This document shows positions 7,105 to 15,507 of a stretch of 64,000 bases of DNA, one piece after another. Every line of letters starts with the position of its first letter. The first letter of the stretch is position 1. A program made the translations under genes and the position numbers. Below the pieces are notes generated by a model. The model was not told the DNA's origin. It saw nothing but the letters and a program-made list of their open reading frames with translations, and searched no databases. Source of the stretch: LVI-A0039 sp033105485 (lineage in GTDB: Bacteria > Bacillota_I > Bacilli_A > UBA3375); NCBI GenBank assembly GCA_033105485.1, contig CP136956.1, forward strand, positions 682,001 to 746,000, in the 5' to 3' direction.

Positions 7105-8417
7105 AAGAAACAAATTATAAGTTTAGTACAGCCATTGCCATGGTAATAGGGATTGTTATTGGTTGTGGAATCGAGTTTAAAGCTGACGACGTTTTAGTCG
7201 CAGTAAACGGAAGTGTTGCACTAGGTGTCTTAGGATTCTTAGTTGTAGGTATCGGAGTTTTATTCGGAGCACTTTCAATTGCAGAGTACGCTCAGCAAGA
7301 TGAAGAACAAATCGGAATTGTCGGTTATGCTAAAACAGCAATCGGGCGCAAGTTTGCATATATCGTTGGGTGGTTCTCACTTAGTGTATACTATCCAGCA
7401 TGTATTGTTGTATTATCAATGGTAACTGGAATTTACTTACAAGTGTTATTAGGAATTGATTCAAAAATATTCCTAACAATTGCGACTGCAGTATTTATTA
7501 TCGCTACATTTACAATCAATATTTTGTCTCCTAATGCAGGTGGTAAGATGCAGGTGGTAATAACTATTATTAAAGTTATTCCATTAATTGCAATCGGTGT
7601 TCTTGGAACAATCTTCTTTACTGGAAATACAGAACCAGTAATGGCTAGTAGTGTTGGTGCGGTTGAAGCAAGTACCGCTCCACTATCAGCTTTAATCGCG
7701 ATTGCCTTTGCTTTTGATGGGTGGATTGTTGCGACAAACATTGCTCACGAGTTAGATAGTAAAAAGACACTTACACGTGCACTTGCTATCGGTACCGGAG
7801 TCATCGTTATTTTATACGTGTTATACTTCTATGGAATTACACAAATTGTTGACCCAGTTGACATCATGGCTTTAGGGGATGCTCACACTGAGCTAGCAGC
7901 TGAGCGTATCTTTGGACCATTCGGTGGACACATCATTACTGGATTCGTTGTAATTTCAGTATACGGTGCATTAAACGGATTAGTATTATCATACTTACGT
8001 CAACCAGGTAACTTCGCTAAGAGTGGTGTTGTTAAAGATACTTTCTCTTCAGCAAGCGATGAGAAAAGTAAAACTGGAATCATTACATGTATTGGATTCG
8101 TTGTTTTCTACTTCGTATTCCAACAATTATTAGACTACGGAATCATTTATCCAAACTTAGATGCAGCGTTTGACTTATCTGTATTACCAATTATTATCAA
8201 TTACGTATTCTACATGATTTTATTTATATTTGTAAATAAGATTGTTGTTTCTAAATCAACTAAAGAGCGTGTTTACTTCGGAATCATTAGTGCAATCGCT
8301 TCATTAGTTGCAATCTTAGTTGTCTACGGTGCATTACAAGTTAATGGGATTCCTTACTTAACATTCTCGATCATCTTCATGTTAATCGGTATTCCATTTT
8401 ATAAAAAACAAAGTTAA
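7101..8417 (+). CDS. APC-superfamily amino-acid permease
   Basis: This 438-residue integral membrane protein has about twelve hydrophobic segments. Its first helix MVIGIVIGCGIEFKADDVL matches the GIVIGSGIF-type motif of the LAT/SteT (Ser/Thr exchanger) branch of the APC superfamily. It is predicted to move amino acids by exchange or proton symport across the cytoplasmic membrane. The coding sequence is complete and ends before a bidirectional terminator. The start overlaps a candidate leader peptide and lies behind a long leader, suggesting post-transcriptional regulation. Substrate is not assigned. Confidence 0.88.
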   Translation: MKETNYKFSTAIAMVIGIVIGCGIEFKADDVLVAVNGSVALGVLGFLVVGIGVLFGALSIAEYAQQDEEQIGIVGYAKTAIGRKFAYIVGWFSLSVYYPACIVVLSMVTGIYLQVLLGIDSKIFLTIATAVFIIATFTINILSPNAGGKMQVVITIIKVIPLIAIGVLGTIFFTGNTEPVMASSVGAVEASTAPLSALIAIAFAFDGWIVATNIAHELDSKKTLTRALAIGTGVIVILYVLYFYGITQIVDPVDIMALGDAHTELAAERIFGPFGGHIITGFVVISVYGALNGLVLSYLRQPGNFAKSGVVKDTFSSASDEKSKTGIITCIGFVVFYFVFQQLLDYGIIYPNLDAAFDLSVLPIIINYVFYMILFIFVNKIVVSKSTKERVYFGIISAIASLVAILVVYGALQVNGIPYLTFSIIFMLIGIPFYKKQS

Positions 8418-8427
8418 TAGAAAACAA

Positions 8428-8468
8428 AAACTACTTAATTAAACTGAACCCAGTTTATTAAGTAGTTT
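8428..8468. terminator. Bidirectional terminator
   Basis: A long hairpin (AAACTACTTAA...TTAAGTAGTTT, one bulge) closes on CAGTTT/AAACTG. It separates two convergent genes and overlaps the last codons of the leftward gene. Confidence 0.85.
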
Positions 8469-9558
8469 CTTCATATTCTGTTATTATTAAATCTAATCCG
8501 AGCTCATTTATTGCATCGATGACTGCTTGTTTATCCGTAGTTGTAATAACTAATTGCGGATAGTTTCCAAAATTCGGATCAACCATCGCTGCTTTAATCG
8601 CATCATTAAATTGCTCTCTTTGCTGCTGACTTAAATCAAAACTTATCTCTTCAAATCCAATCCCAATTTCCGTATCGGGAAAATCATTCATTATATCTAA
8701 ATGCTCACTTATGTGTTCAGTTAAAGTGTCTTTATTTGTTAAGCCACTTTGGTAAGAAGTAATAACATCATTATGTCCACGGTTACCTAAGTAGATTCCA
8801 CTAATTGTCCCCGTCATTGTTACATCAGGGATTGTTGCCGCTTTAAACCATCCAGTTAAATCAATCTCATAATCAGTTCCGACTAGACTATCGATTTTAC
8901 TACAATCATCCAAGCTAGTACATAATGTAATCGCAAGCTTATCAGATATTAATAGTTCACCACTATCTGATTTAGGATATTCTCCTGTAAGCAATGTAAG
9001 TTGATATCCATCGCTAATTGTTGTATTTGCAATAACCGGAAGTGGATAACGTGGTGACATAAGTGATCCATATGCGCCCTCTGTTGCCGCCCACGCCTTT
9101 TGGTTATCTTTTGCCAACTTGTACTCATCCTCTGTTAGAAATGGCTCAGGATCAAGTGTAGCGAGGTCTATCTCCGTATCATAATTAACATCAGGTCCAA
9201 CTTCATCTGATAGCTTATAATATTTATTTAAATAGTTGTATTGAGATGATACTCCCTCATACATAACAGAGTTATATAGCATTGAAATCGGGTATACAGC
9301 ATCAACTCCGTCAAAATCACTTATTTGCGTTAATAGCTCATCACTTATAAAATAAGGCATAGATTCCGACTCTTGTCCGTATGTAATTGGGGCACTTATT
9401 ACTAATGTACTGTCATTACTCGGTTTTATTAATTCAGTATCATAAAGTTCACCAATTGCTTTGGTTAAACTAAATTGGTCAGTGATAACCGTTTGCACTA
9501 AAATTGCTGTTGCAATTAGAAGTACAATCATCATGATTGCTACTCTCGTTTTTTTCAT
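8458..9558 (-). CDS. Membrane-anchored MacB_PCD-like extracytoplasmic protein
   Basis: The 366-residue protein has one N-terminal membrane helix (about 7-27) and then a soluble domain resembling the periplasmic core domain of MacB/FtsX-type ABC permeases. Supporting segments are a GEYPKSDSGELLISDKLA stretch and a C-terminal TTTDKQAVIDAINELGLDLI like the family's final helix. The three C-terminal membrane helices of such permeases are missing and there is no ABC ATPase beside it. It is either a stand-alone accessory domain or a decayed permease. It ends cleanly inside a terminator, which argues for a functional short form. No exact family is recognised. Confidence 0.6.
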   Translation of the reverse strand: MKKTRVAIMMIVLLIATAILVQTVITDQFSLTKAIGELYDTELIKPSNDSTLVISAPITYGQESESMPYFISDELLTQISDFDGVDAVYPISMLYNSVMYEGVSSQYNYLNKYYKLSDEVGPDVNYDTEIDLATLDPEPFLTEDEYKLAKDNQKAWAATEGAYGSLMSPRYPLPVIANTTISDGYQLTLLTGEYPKSDSGELLISDKLAITLCTSLDDCSKIDSLVGTDYEIDLTGWFKAATIPDVTMTGTISGIYLGNRGHNDVITSYQSGLTNKDTLTEHISEHLDIMNDFPDTEIGIGFEEISFDLSQQQREQFNDAIKAAMVDPNFGNYPQLVITTTDKQAVIDAINELGLDLIITEYEETT

Positions 9559-9656
9559 ATTGTCTCCAAAACTAAATTATAAACCAATTATAGCAAAGGT
9601 AGGATATCAAAGTTTATTTGTTGTAAATATAGTTTCTATATCTATTTAAATTTAAT

Positions 9657-9685
9657 TTGACAAACTAGTGCCAGTATTGTATAAT
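9657..9685 (+). promoter_or_regulatory. Promoter of tRNA-Val
   Basis: Consensus -35 TTGACA (9657-9662), 17-nt spacer and consensus -10 TATAAT (9680-9685), ending 13 bp before the mature tRNA. Confidence 0.9.
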
Positions 9686-9698
9686 TATTTGTGTTGAT

Positions 9699-9774
9699 GG
9701 AGGATTAGCTCAGTTGGGAGAGCACTTGCCTTACAAGCAAGGGGTCACTGGTTCGAGCCCGGTATTCTCCACCA
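9699..9774 (+). tRNA. tRNA-Val (anticodon TAC)
   Basis: A complete cloverleaf can be drawn. The acceptor stem GGAGGAT pairs with ATTCTCC, the D arm has GCTC/GAGC, the anticodon stem CTTGC/GCAAG encloses CTTACAA (anticodon TAC), and the T arm is ACTGG-TTCGAGC-CCGGT. The 3' CCA is encoded. It is a single-gene unit with its own promoter and terminator. Confidence 0.97.
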
Positions 9775-9786
9775 TTTAATTTAAAT

Positions 9787-9827
9787 AAAGTTGATAGAGT
9801 CTTCGGATTGTATCAACTTTTTTTTAT
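9787..9827 (+). terminator. Terminator of tRNA-Val
   Basis: AAGTTGATA pairs with TATCAACTT around a TTCG-capped inner helix, followed by TTTTTTTTA. Confidence 0.9.
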
Positions 9828-9848
9828 GTCAAATTGAAATACATAATA

Positions 9849-9872
9849 AATAGAAAAAGAAGCCTGCAATTG
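9849..9872 (-). terminator. Terminator of the ribU-ecf operon
   Basis: On the minus strand GAAGCCCGC-AATT-GCAGGCTTC is followed by TTTTTC, shortly after the ecfT stop. Confidence 0.85.
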
Positions 9873-9879
9873 CGGGCTT

Positions 9880-10635
9880 CTATTTTATTAATATAGTACT
9901 TAGATAAAGACTTAAAATAACAACTAAAATAAAAATTGAATCAATTAGTTTCCATTTAACACTTAAGATATTGCTACGTGGACTCCACGCATCATAGTTC
10001 TTAACTGCAATTGCAGATGCTAATGTTTCACTTCTATTTAATGTAGATATAAGTAACGGAATTAATACTGCTACTGCAATTTTAATCTTTTCCTTAATTG
10101 GTGCGTATCTTATATCTTGACCACGAACAGCCATGGCATATAATATACGTTGTACTTCAGATACTAAAATTGGAATAAAACTTAGGGCGATAGTAGAAAT
10201 TAAAATAATCGCATTAACCGGTAACTTAATATAGTTTAAAGGATGCATTAAAAACTCGAGACCATATAATGTTTGTAATATTGGTGATGTGAACATTAAG
10301 AAAAAGACCGCCATCGCCATCGATGTTAGGTTAATCCAAACAGTAAACATCATCATAAGACTAAATCCAACAAATATTGCATATGAAATAATTAGACCAA
10401 TTGTAAAGTAAATAATAACTACATAACCTTTGAAAAAGATTTTGAAGTCAATGCGAGCTAAAATAAGCAAGATTAAAAAGATGATTGTAATCATAAGTGA
10501 AAACAAAGGACTAGAAATCATTGCATTTAATAAGATTGCTCCAAGCGCTATTACGACTTTAGCACCTGGATGTAAGTTATGAATGAATGAGTTCCCTTTT
10601 CCTAGGTTATCTATATTGAAACTAGATTCAAACAT
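9880..10635 (-). CDS. ecfT: ECF transporter transmembrane subunit EcfT
   Basis: The 251-residue EcfT has several N-terminal membrane helices and the cytoplasmic coupling helices that contact the ATPases. The family's two ARG-type motifs appear diverged, as AVRGQ and AVKNY. It couples ATP hydrolysis to substrate-binding S subunits. Its ATG overlaps the ecfA2 stop by eight bases (ATGTTTGA). It is the last gene of the riboswitch-controlled ribU-ecfA1-ecfA2-ecfT operon. Confidence 0.93.
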   Translation of the reverse strand: MFESSFNIDNLGKGNSFIHNLHPGAKVVIALGAILLNAMISSPLFSLMITIIFLILLILARIDFKIFFKGYVVIIYFTIGLIISYAIFVGFSLMMMFTVWINLTSMAMAVFFLMFTSPILQTLYGLEFLMHPLNYIKLPVNAIILISTIALSFIPILVSEVQRILYAMAVRGQDIRYAPIKEKIKIAVAVLIPLLISTLNRSETLASAIAVKNYDAWSPRSNILSVKWKLIDSIFILVVILSLYLSTILIK

Positions 10636-11458
10636 TTTTCTCCTTTAAGAACTCTTCTAAGCCACGTCCGTTGTATAACTCGTCGTAAAGAACGTTGTTA
10701 ACATCAATTGTTGCTGCATAACTTAATTCGCTTGGTAACATTAAGATATTTTTCTGGCGATATTTATGTTTGAAGAAATCATATTTACTACCATCAAAAG
10801 TTTTCATTCCATGCGTTAATTCTACGATATCATCACAGAACTTATAAACCGCATTCATATCATGACTAATCATAATAACTTTAAGACCTTGTTTTGTCAT
10901 TTCATCTATTGCACCTAAGATATCTTCAACACTTTGAGGATCAAGCCCAACTGTTGGCTCATCTAAAATTAGAATCTTCGGATCAATTAATAGCATTGTA
11001 ATAATTGCAACTTTCTTCTTTTGACCACCACTCAGTGAAAAAGGTGACACTTTTAAATATTCTAAATCTAAATTAAACGCTTTAAAGTAACCTTCAATTT
11101 CAAGGTCAATATTTTCTTTTTCGATTCCGAAATTATTTAAGGCAAATAATAATTCTTGTTTAACTGTTTCAGCAAATAATTGTAAATCAGTAAACTGATA
11201 TACAATAGCAACATCCTTACGAATGTGTTGTAGCTTTTTTAATTTAGATTCTTTTGTAATAATATTATCACCGATTGTGATTTCACCATGTGTTGGTCTA
11301 TGTAGAGCATTAAGTAAATGGATTAATGTACTCTTTCCACTTCCACTCTCTCCAATTAAACCAATTTTGTTTGAAGCCATATCAACCGTGATTCCATTTA
11401 ACGTCATCTTCTTACTTGTCGGATATTTGTAAAATATATTATTAAGTGTTAAGTTCAT
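10628..11458 (-). CDS. ecfA2: ECF transporter ATPase EcfA2
   Basis: This ABC ATPase of 276 residues shows Walker A GESGSGKST, signature LSGGQKKKVAI, Walker B ILILDEPTVGLDP and a switch His in MISHDMN. The start ATG at 11458 (MNLTLNNIFYKYP) follows AAGGAGAAC; an upstream start would add 15 residues inside ecfA1. It overlaps ecfA1 by 17 bases. It is the only gene in the window I find ending in TGA, and that TGA is embedded in the ecfT start overlap. Confidence 0.93.
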   Translation of the reverse strand: MNLTLNNIFYKYPTSKKMTLNGITVDMASNKIGLIGESGSGKSTLIHLLNALHRPTHGEITIGDNIITKESKLKKLQHIRKDVAIVYQFTDLQLFAETVKQELLFALNNFGIEKENIDLEIEGYFKAFNLDLEYLKVSPFSLSGGQKKKVAIITMLLIDPKILILDEPTVGLDPQSVEDILGAIDEMTKQGLKVIMISHDMNAVYKFCDDIVELTHGMKTFDGSKYDFFKHKYRQKNILMLPSELSYAATIDVNNVLYDELYNGRGLEEFLKEKNV

Positions 11459-12221
11459 AGTTCTCCTTGAAAGTAAGCAAGTTTGTGTAGCAATATTCTC
11501 CACATACTTTCTTCATAAGTTCAACGTTATATGGTACACTAAGACGATTTTCTTCAACTAATTGTTTATTATTAAAGATTGAAAGCGGACTTCCAGTTGC
11601 AATTACATCTCCGTTTTTTAAAATAACTATGTTATCAGTTGAGAAAGCAAGATCCATGTCATGAGTGATGTACATTAAAATCATATTTTGCGCTTTAGCA
11701 TGAGTTTTTAGTTTTTCAATTAAATCGATACGAGTAATTGGGTCTAACATATCAGTTGCTTCATCCATAATTAATACCTTAGGATTTAGCATGATGTTAC
11801 TAATGATTGCAACACGTTGTTTTTCTCCACCACTTAGATTACCAACACTTCTATCTAATAAGTGTCTAATATTAAATTCAGTTGCGTAATCATTGATTGT
11901 TTTGTGAATAAGTTCTACATCCATATTAATGTTCTCAAGCCCGAAAGCAAGGTCATCATAGACAGTAGGCCTTACAAACTGATCAATTGGATTTTGAAAA
12001 ACAATTGCAACATCACGAGCTTTAATCTCTTCTCCATTTAGAGTAATCTCACCGCTATCGGCACGGACCACTCCGGCAATAAGTTTACATAGGGTACTTT
12101 TACCACTACCATTACTACCTAGTATACTATTGAATGAATTAGCCTTAAGCGTAAGTGATAAGTCATCAATTACTTTTTGATCATAATCATATCCATAGTT
12201 TAAGTTTTTAATTTCTAACAT
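11442..12221 (-). CDS. ecfA1: ECF transporter ATPase EcfA1
   Basis: The 259-residue ABC ATPase has Walker A GSNGSGKST (about 35-43), Q-loop VFQNP, signature LSGGEKQRVAI and Walker B VLIMDEATDMLDP. It pairs with EcfA2 to drive ECF-type vitamin uptake. The ATG overlaps the ribU stop by one base (TAATG). Confidence 0.93.
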   Translation of the reverse strand: MLEIKNLNYGYDYDQKVIDDLSLTLKANSFNSILGSNGSGKSTLCKLIAGVVRADSGEITLNGEEIKARDVAIVFQNPIDQFVRPTVYDDLAFGLENINMDVELIHKTINDYATEFNIRHLLDRSVGNLSGGEKQRVAIISNIMLNPKVLIMDEATDMLDPITRIDLIEKLKTHAKAQNMILMYITHDMDLAFSTDNIVILKNGDVIATGSPLSIFNNKQLVEENRLSVPYNVELMKKVCGEYCYTNLLTFKENYELNT

Positions 12222-12829
12222 TACTTTTCCTTATTTAAGCGGTTTGATACAAAGTAGAAAGCAACAGAAACAATTGCTCCTTTCATTAAGTTAAATGGTA
12301 AGTACATTGCTACGATGTAAGTTAAGTACGAAACTTCTACATCTAACCATGCTTTACCAGCATCTAACATCTTTTGCGTACCAAACGTTAATTGTTGCGA
12401 CATTCCAGCCATTTCACTAACAGTAGTTCCCATGTATGCTGGTGTTACATATACATAGTTTAAGAACGTCATGAATACTGAGAATGCTAAAGTTGCAATT
12501 ACAAGTGATGTTACTTTTGGTAACTTCTTAGCTGCAAAGTAGTAAGGGATTAAAATTGAGAATGATCCTAACCACATTGCTAAGTGACCGATAAAGTTTG
12601 CATCAGGCTTCACTAAGAATGTAAGCCACGCTTTTACTGTTGCAACGATAATTGCAAGCCAGATATTAATAACTGCTGCAATTAAAACAATAACTTCACT
12701 TAAGTCAATCTTAAGCCATGGAACTAATGGATATGGGATTTCGATTATTACTAAAACGATTGCTAAAGCTGATAATACTCCCGCATAGGCGATAAACTGC
12801 GCCTGTGTTAACTTCTTTTTGTTTAACAT
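12221..12829 (-). CDS. ribU: Riboflavin ECF S component RibU
   Basis: The 202-residue protein has about six membrane helices. The segment EIPYPLVPWLKIDLSEV near residue 30 is characteristic of RibU, the riboflavin-binding S component. An FMN riboswitch directly upstream supports the substrate. It heads the operon with ecfA1, ecfA2 and ecfT, so the energy-coupling module appears to be under flavin control. The ribosome site is TAGGAGTTTT, just after the riboswitch terminator. Confidence 0.94.
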   Translation of the reverse strand: MLNKKKLTQAQFIAYAGVLSALAIVLVIIEIPYPLVPWLKIDLSEVIVLIAAVINIWLAIIVATVKAWLTFLVKPDANFIGHLAMWLGSFSILIPYYFAAKKLPKVTSLVIATLAFSVFMTFLNYVYVTPAYMGTTVSEMAGMSQQLTFGTQKMLDAGKAWLDVEVSYLTYIVAMYLPFNLMKGAIVSVAFYFVSNRLNKEK

Positions 12830-12842
12830 AAAACTCCTAAAA

Positions 12843-12880
12843 TTAAAAATATGTCACAAAGAAATAGATCTTTGTGACAT
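12843..12880 (-). terminator. Riboswitch-controlled terminator upstream of ribU
   Basis: A perfect 11-bp stem (ATGTCACAAAG/CTTTGTGACAT) is followed on the minus strand by ATTTTTAATTTT. It lies between the FMN aptamer and the ribU ribosome site. A competing hairpin (AGAAGC...GCTTCT, about 12899-12918) lies between aptamer and terminator. Confidence 0.8.
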
Positions 12881-12939
12881 ACTTATTTTCTTATTACAAG
12901 AAGCAATAATAGCTTCTAATTATAGATATATTGTATGTA

Positions 12940-13045
12940 ATCTTTTCTCATCCAGACTTTACTGTCGGTATCGGAATTTCACCAATTCAGCTTGCGCTCG
13001 CGGACTATTACCGCCGGTATGGAATTTCACCATCCCCAAAGATTA
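12940..13045 (-). ncRNA. FMN riboswitch (RFN element)
   Basis: The minus strand carries the conserved RFN blocks in order: GGGGATGGTGAAATTCC, ACCGGCGGTAATAGTCCGCG, TTGGTGAAATTCC, ACCGACAGTAAAGTCTGGATG. The closing P1 stem pairs TAATCTTT with AAAGATTA. FMN binding is expected to favour the downstream terminator and switch off ribU and the ECF genes. Confidence 0.97.
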
Positions 13046-13062
13046 TTTAGTTGTGCATAAAT

Positions 13063-13068
13063 ATTATA
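13063..13068 (-). promoter_or_regulatory. Extended -10 promoter of ribU operon
   Basis: TATAAT preceded by TGG on the minus strand, about 18 bp upstream of the FMN aptamer. A -35 is not clear (TTGTAA at longer spacing). Confidence 0.65.
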
Positions 13069-13104
13069 CCACAATAATACATTATGTTTACAAATTGACA
13101 TTAG

Positions 13105-13128
13105 AAAAGACAAGTCACTAAACTTGTC
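13105..13128 (-). terminator. Terminator of the aldo/keto reductase gene
   Basis: GACAAGT-N6-ACTTGTC followed by TTTTCT on the minus strand, a few bases after the stop codon. Confidence 0.8.
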
Positions 13129-13135
13129 TTTAATA

Positions 13136-13993
13136 TTATTTAACGTCTTTACCAGTTAAGGCTTTCATGATTTTATACATATCAATACGCTCAAGTTTAA
13201 TTTCCATACCTTCTAAGGCTTCTTTGTATCTTTCTATTTTCATACTACCTAAGATAATAATTGGATCTAAACCTTGGTTGTTTAAAAAGGCGATAGCAAT
13301 GTTACCAATTGTTGTATTGTACTTTTCAGCAAGCTCTGTTAACACTCCATTTACATCGTTACCTTCAGTGAATAAACGACCTCCTGCAAGTGGTGACCAA
13401 ATCATTGGATTAACTTCTGCACCTTTTAAATAGAAGATATTGTCATTGTCAATATGCTCTGTTGTGAAAGTGTTCATTTCAATTTGATTAGTAATTAATC
13501 TGATTTTACGTTTAAGTAAATATCTATTTAAACTTTCAAACTGAGTTGGTGTAAAGTTTGATACACCAAAGTGTTTTACAATTCCTTCGTTTCTTAAGTA
13601 CTCAAATGCATCGGCAATCTCACCAAAGTCTGCAAATAAGTCCGGTCTATGAAGTAATAAAATATCAATACTCTCAACACCTAAGTTATCTTTAGATGCA
13701 ATTGCACTCTTAATAATGTGATCATAACTAAAATCATAGTGAGGAAGTTCTGGACTTGCAGCTCCTGCTTTAATCCCACATTTTGTTACTACCTTAAAGT
13801 ATTTACGTAACTCTTCATCTTTAGCTAATGCATCTCCAATTAGACGCTCACTATCACCATATTGTTCTAAGTGATAAATATCCGCAGTATCAATTACGTT
13901 AATTCCTAATTTTTTAAGTTCTACAAGCATATTGTATACATCATCAGATGTAATATCATTAATACGCCATACTCCAAATGCTAATCTTCCCAT
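13136..13993 (-). CDS. Aldo/keto reductase
   Basis: The 285-residue TIM-barrel oxidoreductase has the catalytic set of the AKR superfamily: DTADIY (Asp and Tyr), VVTKCG (Lys) and LLLHRPD (His). The opening GRLAFGVWRIN and the GVSNFTPTQ segment are also characteristic. It should reduce carbonyl compounds with NADPH; the substrate is unknown. It is a single-gene unit with ribosome site AAGGAGAACTT and its own terminator. Confidence 0.92.
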   Translation of the reverse strand: MGRLAFGVWRINDITSDDVYNMLVELKKLGINVIDTADIYHLEQYGDSERLIGDALAKDEELRKYFKVVTKCGIKAGAASPELPHYDFSYDHIIKSAIASKDNLGVESIDILLLHRPDLFADFGEIADAFEYLRNEGIVKHFGVSNFTPTQFESLNRYLLKRKIRLITNQIEMNTFTTEHIDNDNIFYLKGAEVNPMIWSPLAGGRLFTEGNDVNGVLTELAEKYNTTIGNIAIAFLNNQGLDPIIILGSMKIERYKEALEGMEIKLERIDMYKIMKALTGKDVK

Positions 13994-14092
13994 AAGTTCT
14001 CCTTAGTTTTTCATAACTATAATATAACATAAATTGTAATAGATTACATAATTTGCCAAAAGTGTGATTATGTATAATTTACATTTTTATGC

Positions 14093-14098
14093 TATACT
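14093..14098 (+). promoter_or_regulatory. Extended -10 promoter of the FNT gene
   Basis: TATACT preceded by TGC, 40 bp upstream of the start codon; no good -35 at 17 nt. Confidence 0.55.
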
Positions 14099-14137
14099 AA
14101 ATACACCGTAAGTTAAAACTTAAAAATTAGGGGAAAT

Positions 14138-14986
14138 ATGGAAAAGAAAAATATAGAAAAAGTATTCTTGGGAGAGAAATTCTTACAAGAAACATTACAC
14201 AGTGCATCAATTAAAAACGAAATGAGTACAAGGTTCGCTGCTGGTTATTTAATGAGAGCAGCAATGGCCGGAACATTTGCATTATTCGGATATATAATGA
14301 TCATGGCATTTGATGCAAACTTTAATGACAGTCTTAACTCATTTGGATTAGTATTCGGAGCTGCATTCTTCTCACTGTGTTTAGTAGCTATCTACTATAC
14401 TCGTAGTGAATTACTAACATCAAATATGATGATATTATCAGTATCAAGATACTTCAAGGAAATTACAATTCCAAGAATGTTAAAGATCTTAGGACTTTGT
14501 TATTTAGGAAATATCTTAGGAGCTATTATTATTAGTATCTTAGTTGCAAACTCTAGTATTATTACTGAAGGGATGCTTCAAAGTATGGAACACAGTTTAG
14601 CTGTTAAACAAGGTTATATTATTGATGGTAACTATATCGACTTATTCGTTAGAGCTATCTTCTGTAACTTCTTTATTAATATCGCAATGCTTATGGTATA
14701 CAGTGGAAATATTAAAAGTGATAGTGCAAAAATTACAGCAATGTTCTTCGGGGTATTTGCATTCGCTTATTTAGGTTTTGAGCACTCAGTGGCAAACACT
14801 GCATTCTTTACATTAGCAGAAATGATCCAATTATTCCAAGGTATTGATGTTGGATTCAACGCATTTGCTGCAGCCGGAAACATCATTATCGTTATCTTAG
14901 GTAACTTTGTTGGTGGAGGACTATTAATCGGTTACTACTACGCTTACATGAACGATAGTCGTAATAAATTAAGAACTATGCATTAA
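14138..14986 (+). CDS. Formate/nitrite transporter (FNT) family channel
   Basis: The 282-residue membrane protein has six helices and FNT signatures: FAYLGFEHSVANTAFF, holding the central pore histidine, and GNFVGGGLLIGYYYAY near the C-terminus. FNT pentamers pass formate, nitrite, hydrosulfide or lactate/acetate as the protonated acid. In a fermenter with AdhE and Pta, export of formate or a similar acid is the likely job. The ribosome site is AGGGGAAAT and a strong terminator follows. Confidence 0.93.
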   Translation: MEKKNIEKVFLGEKFLQETLHSASIKNEMSTRFAAGYLMRAAMAGTFALFGYIMIMAFDANFNDSLNSFGLVFGAAFFSLCLVAIYYTRSELLTSNMMILSVSRYFKEITIPRMLKILGLCYLGNILGAIIISILVANSSIITEGMLQSMEHSLAVKQGYIIDGNYIDLFVRAIFCNFFINIAMLMVYSGNIKSDSAKITAMFFGVFAFAYLGFEHSVANTAFFTLAEMIQLFQGIDVGFNAFAAAGNIIIVILGNFVGGGLLIGYYYAYMNDSRNKLRTMH

Positions 14987-15010
14987 GAATAAACTAAATT
15001 AAAAAATTAA

Positions 15011-15039
15011 AGAGTTTGGCAATTGCCAGACTCTTTTTT
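15011..15039 (+). terminator. Terminator of FNT gene
   Basis: AGAGTTTGGC-AATT-GCCAGACTCT followed by TTTTTTC. Confidence 0.92.
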
Positions 15040-15093
15040 CTTATAGTATTAACTCACATTTGTATACAAACACAAGAAGCGTGTACCCTTTTA

Positions 15094-15122
15094 TTGACAC
15101 AGTAAATTCTTTGTGCTACAAT
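15094..15122 (+). promoter_or_regulatory. Promoter of the GntR-ABC operon
   Basis: Consensus -35 TTGACA (15094-15099), 17-nt spacer ending in TGC, -10 TACAAT (15117-15122). A perfect palindrome TTTGTATACAAA sits upstream at 15059-15070. Confidence 0.85.
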
Positions 15123-15125
15123 TAG

Positions 15126-15145
15126 TGTACCATTAAAATGATACA
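15126..15145 (+). promoter_or_regulatory. Candidate GntR/YtrA operator at the transcription start
   Basis: The 20-bp imperfect palindrome TGTACCATTA/AAATGATACA spans the predicted transcription start just downstream of the -10. This is where YtrA-type repressors usually bind to control their own operon. Which protein binds is inferred from the next gene. Confidence 0.5.
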
Positions 15146-15155
15146 GTGGAGGGAT

Positions 15156-15500
15156 ATGAAAAAGAAATTACTATTTATTACGATTGCCGAAACACTGATG
15201 GAAGCCATAATTAGTGGAGAATTAACTAGTGGTAGTCAAGTTGACAGCGTACGTGATATGGCTGTGAAATACAAAGTAAACCCGAAAACAATTCAAAAAG
15301 CATTTGAGTATTTAGAGTCTAAACAAATCTTTTTTACAAAACCCGGGGAAGGACGTTTTGTAACTGAAGATGAAACAAAACTACAATCAATTAAAGCAAT
15401 GCTGATTGATGAGCAAATTGATGAATTTATTAGTGTAGTTTCTAAATATGATTTAAGCACCGATGAATTAATTGAGATTTTAAAGCAAAAGTTAAATTAG
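15156..15500 (+). CDS. GntR-family (YtrA-type) transcriptional regulator
   Basis: The protein of 114 residues has a GntR winged helix (IISGELTSGSQVDSVRDMA, then KYKVNPKTIQKAFEYLESK) and only a short C-terminal dimerisation helix, as in the YtrA subfamily that controls ABC transporter operons. ATG 15156 follows GGAGG by three bases. An in-frame ATG at 15138 would add six residues but lies close to the predicted transcription start. It is the first gene of a five-gene operon and probably represses it until a membrane-active compound or cell-wall stress appears; the signal is unknown. Confidence 0.88.
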   Translation: MKKKLLFITIAETLMEAIISGELTSGSQVDSVRDMAVKYKVNPKTIQKAFEYLESKQIFFTKPGEGRFVTEDETKLQSIKAMLIDEQIDEFISVVSKYDLSTDELIEILKQKLN

Positions 15501-15507
15501 GAGAAAT

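Noticed and set aside
9699..9774. Integration site of a mobile element at tRNA-Val
   Set aside because: No repeat of the tRNA 3' end and no integrase or phage gene in the window.
12819..13121. ORF across the ribU leader on the plus strand
   Set aside because: It is antisense to the FMN riboswitch and terminator.
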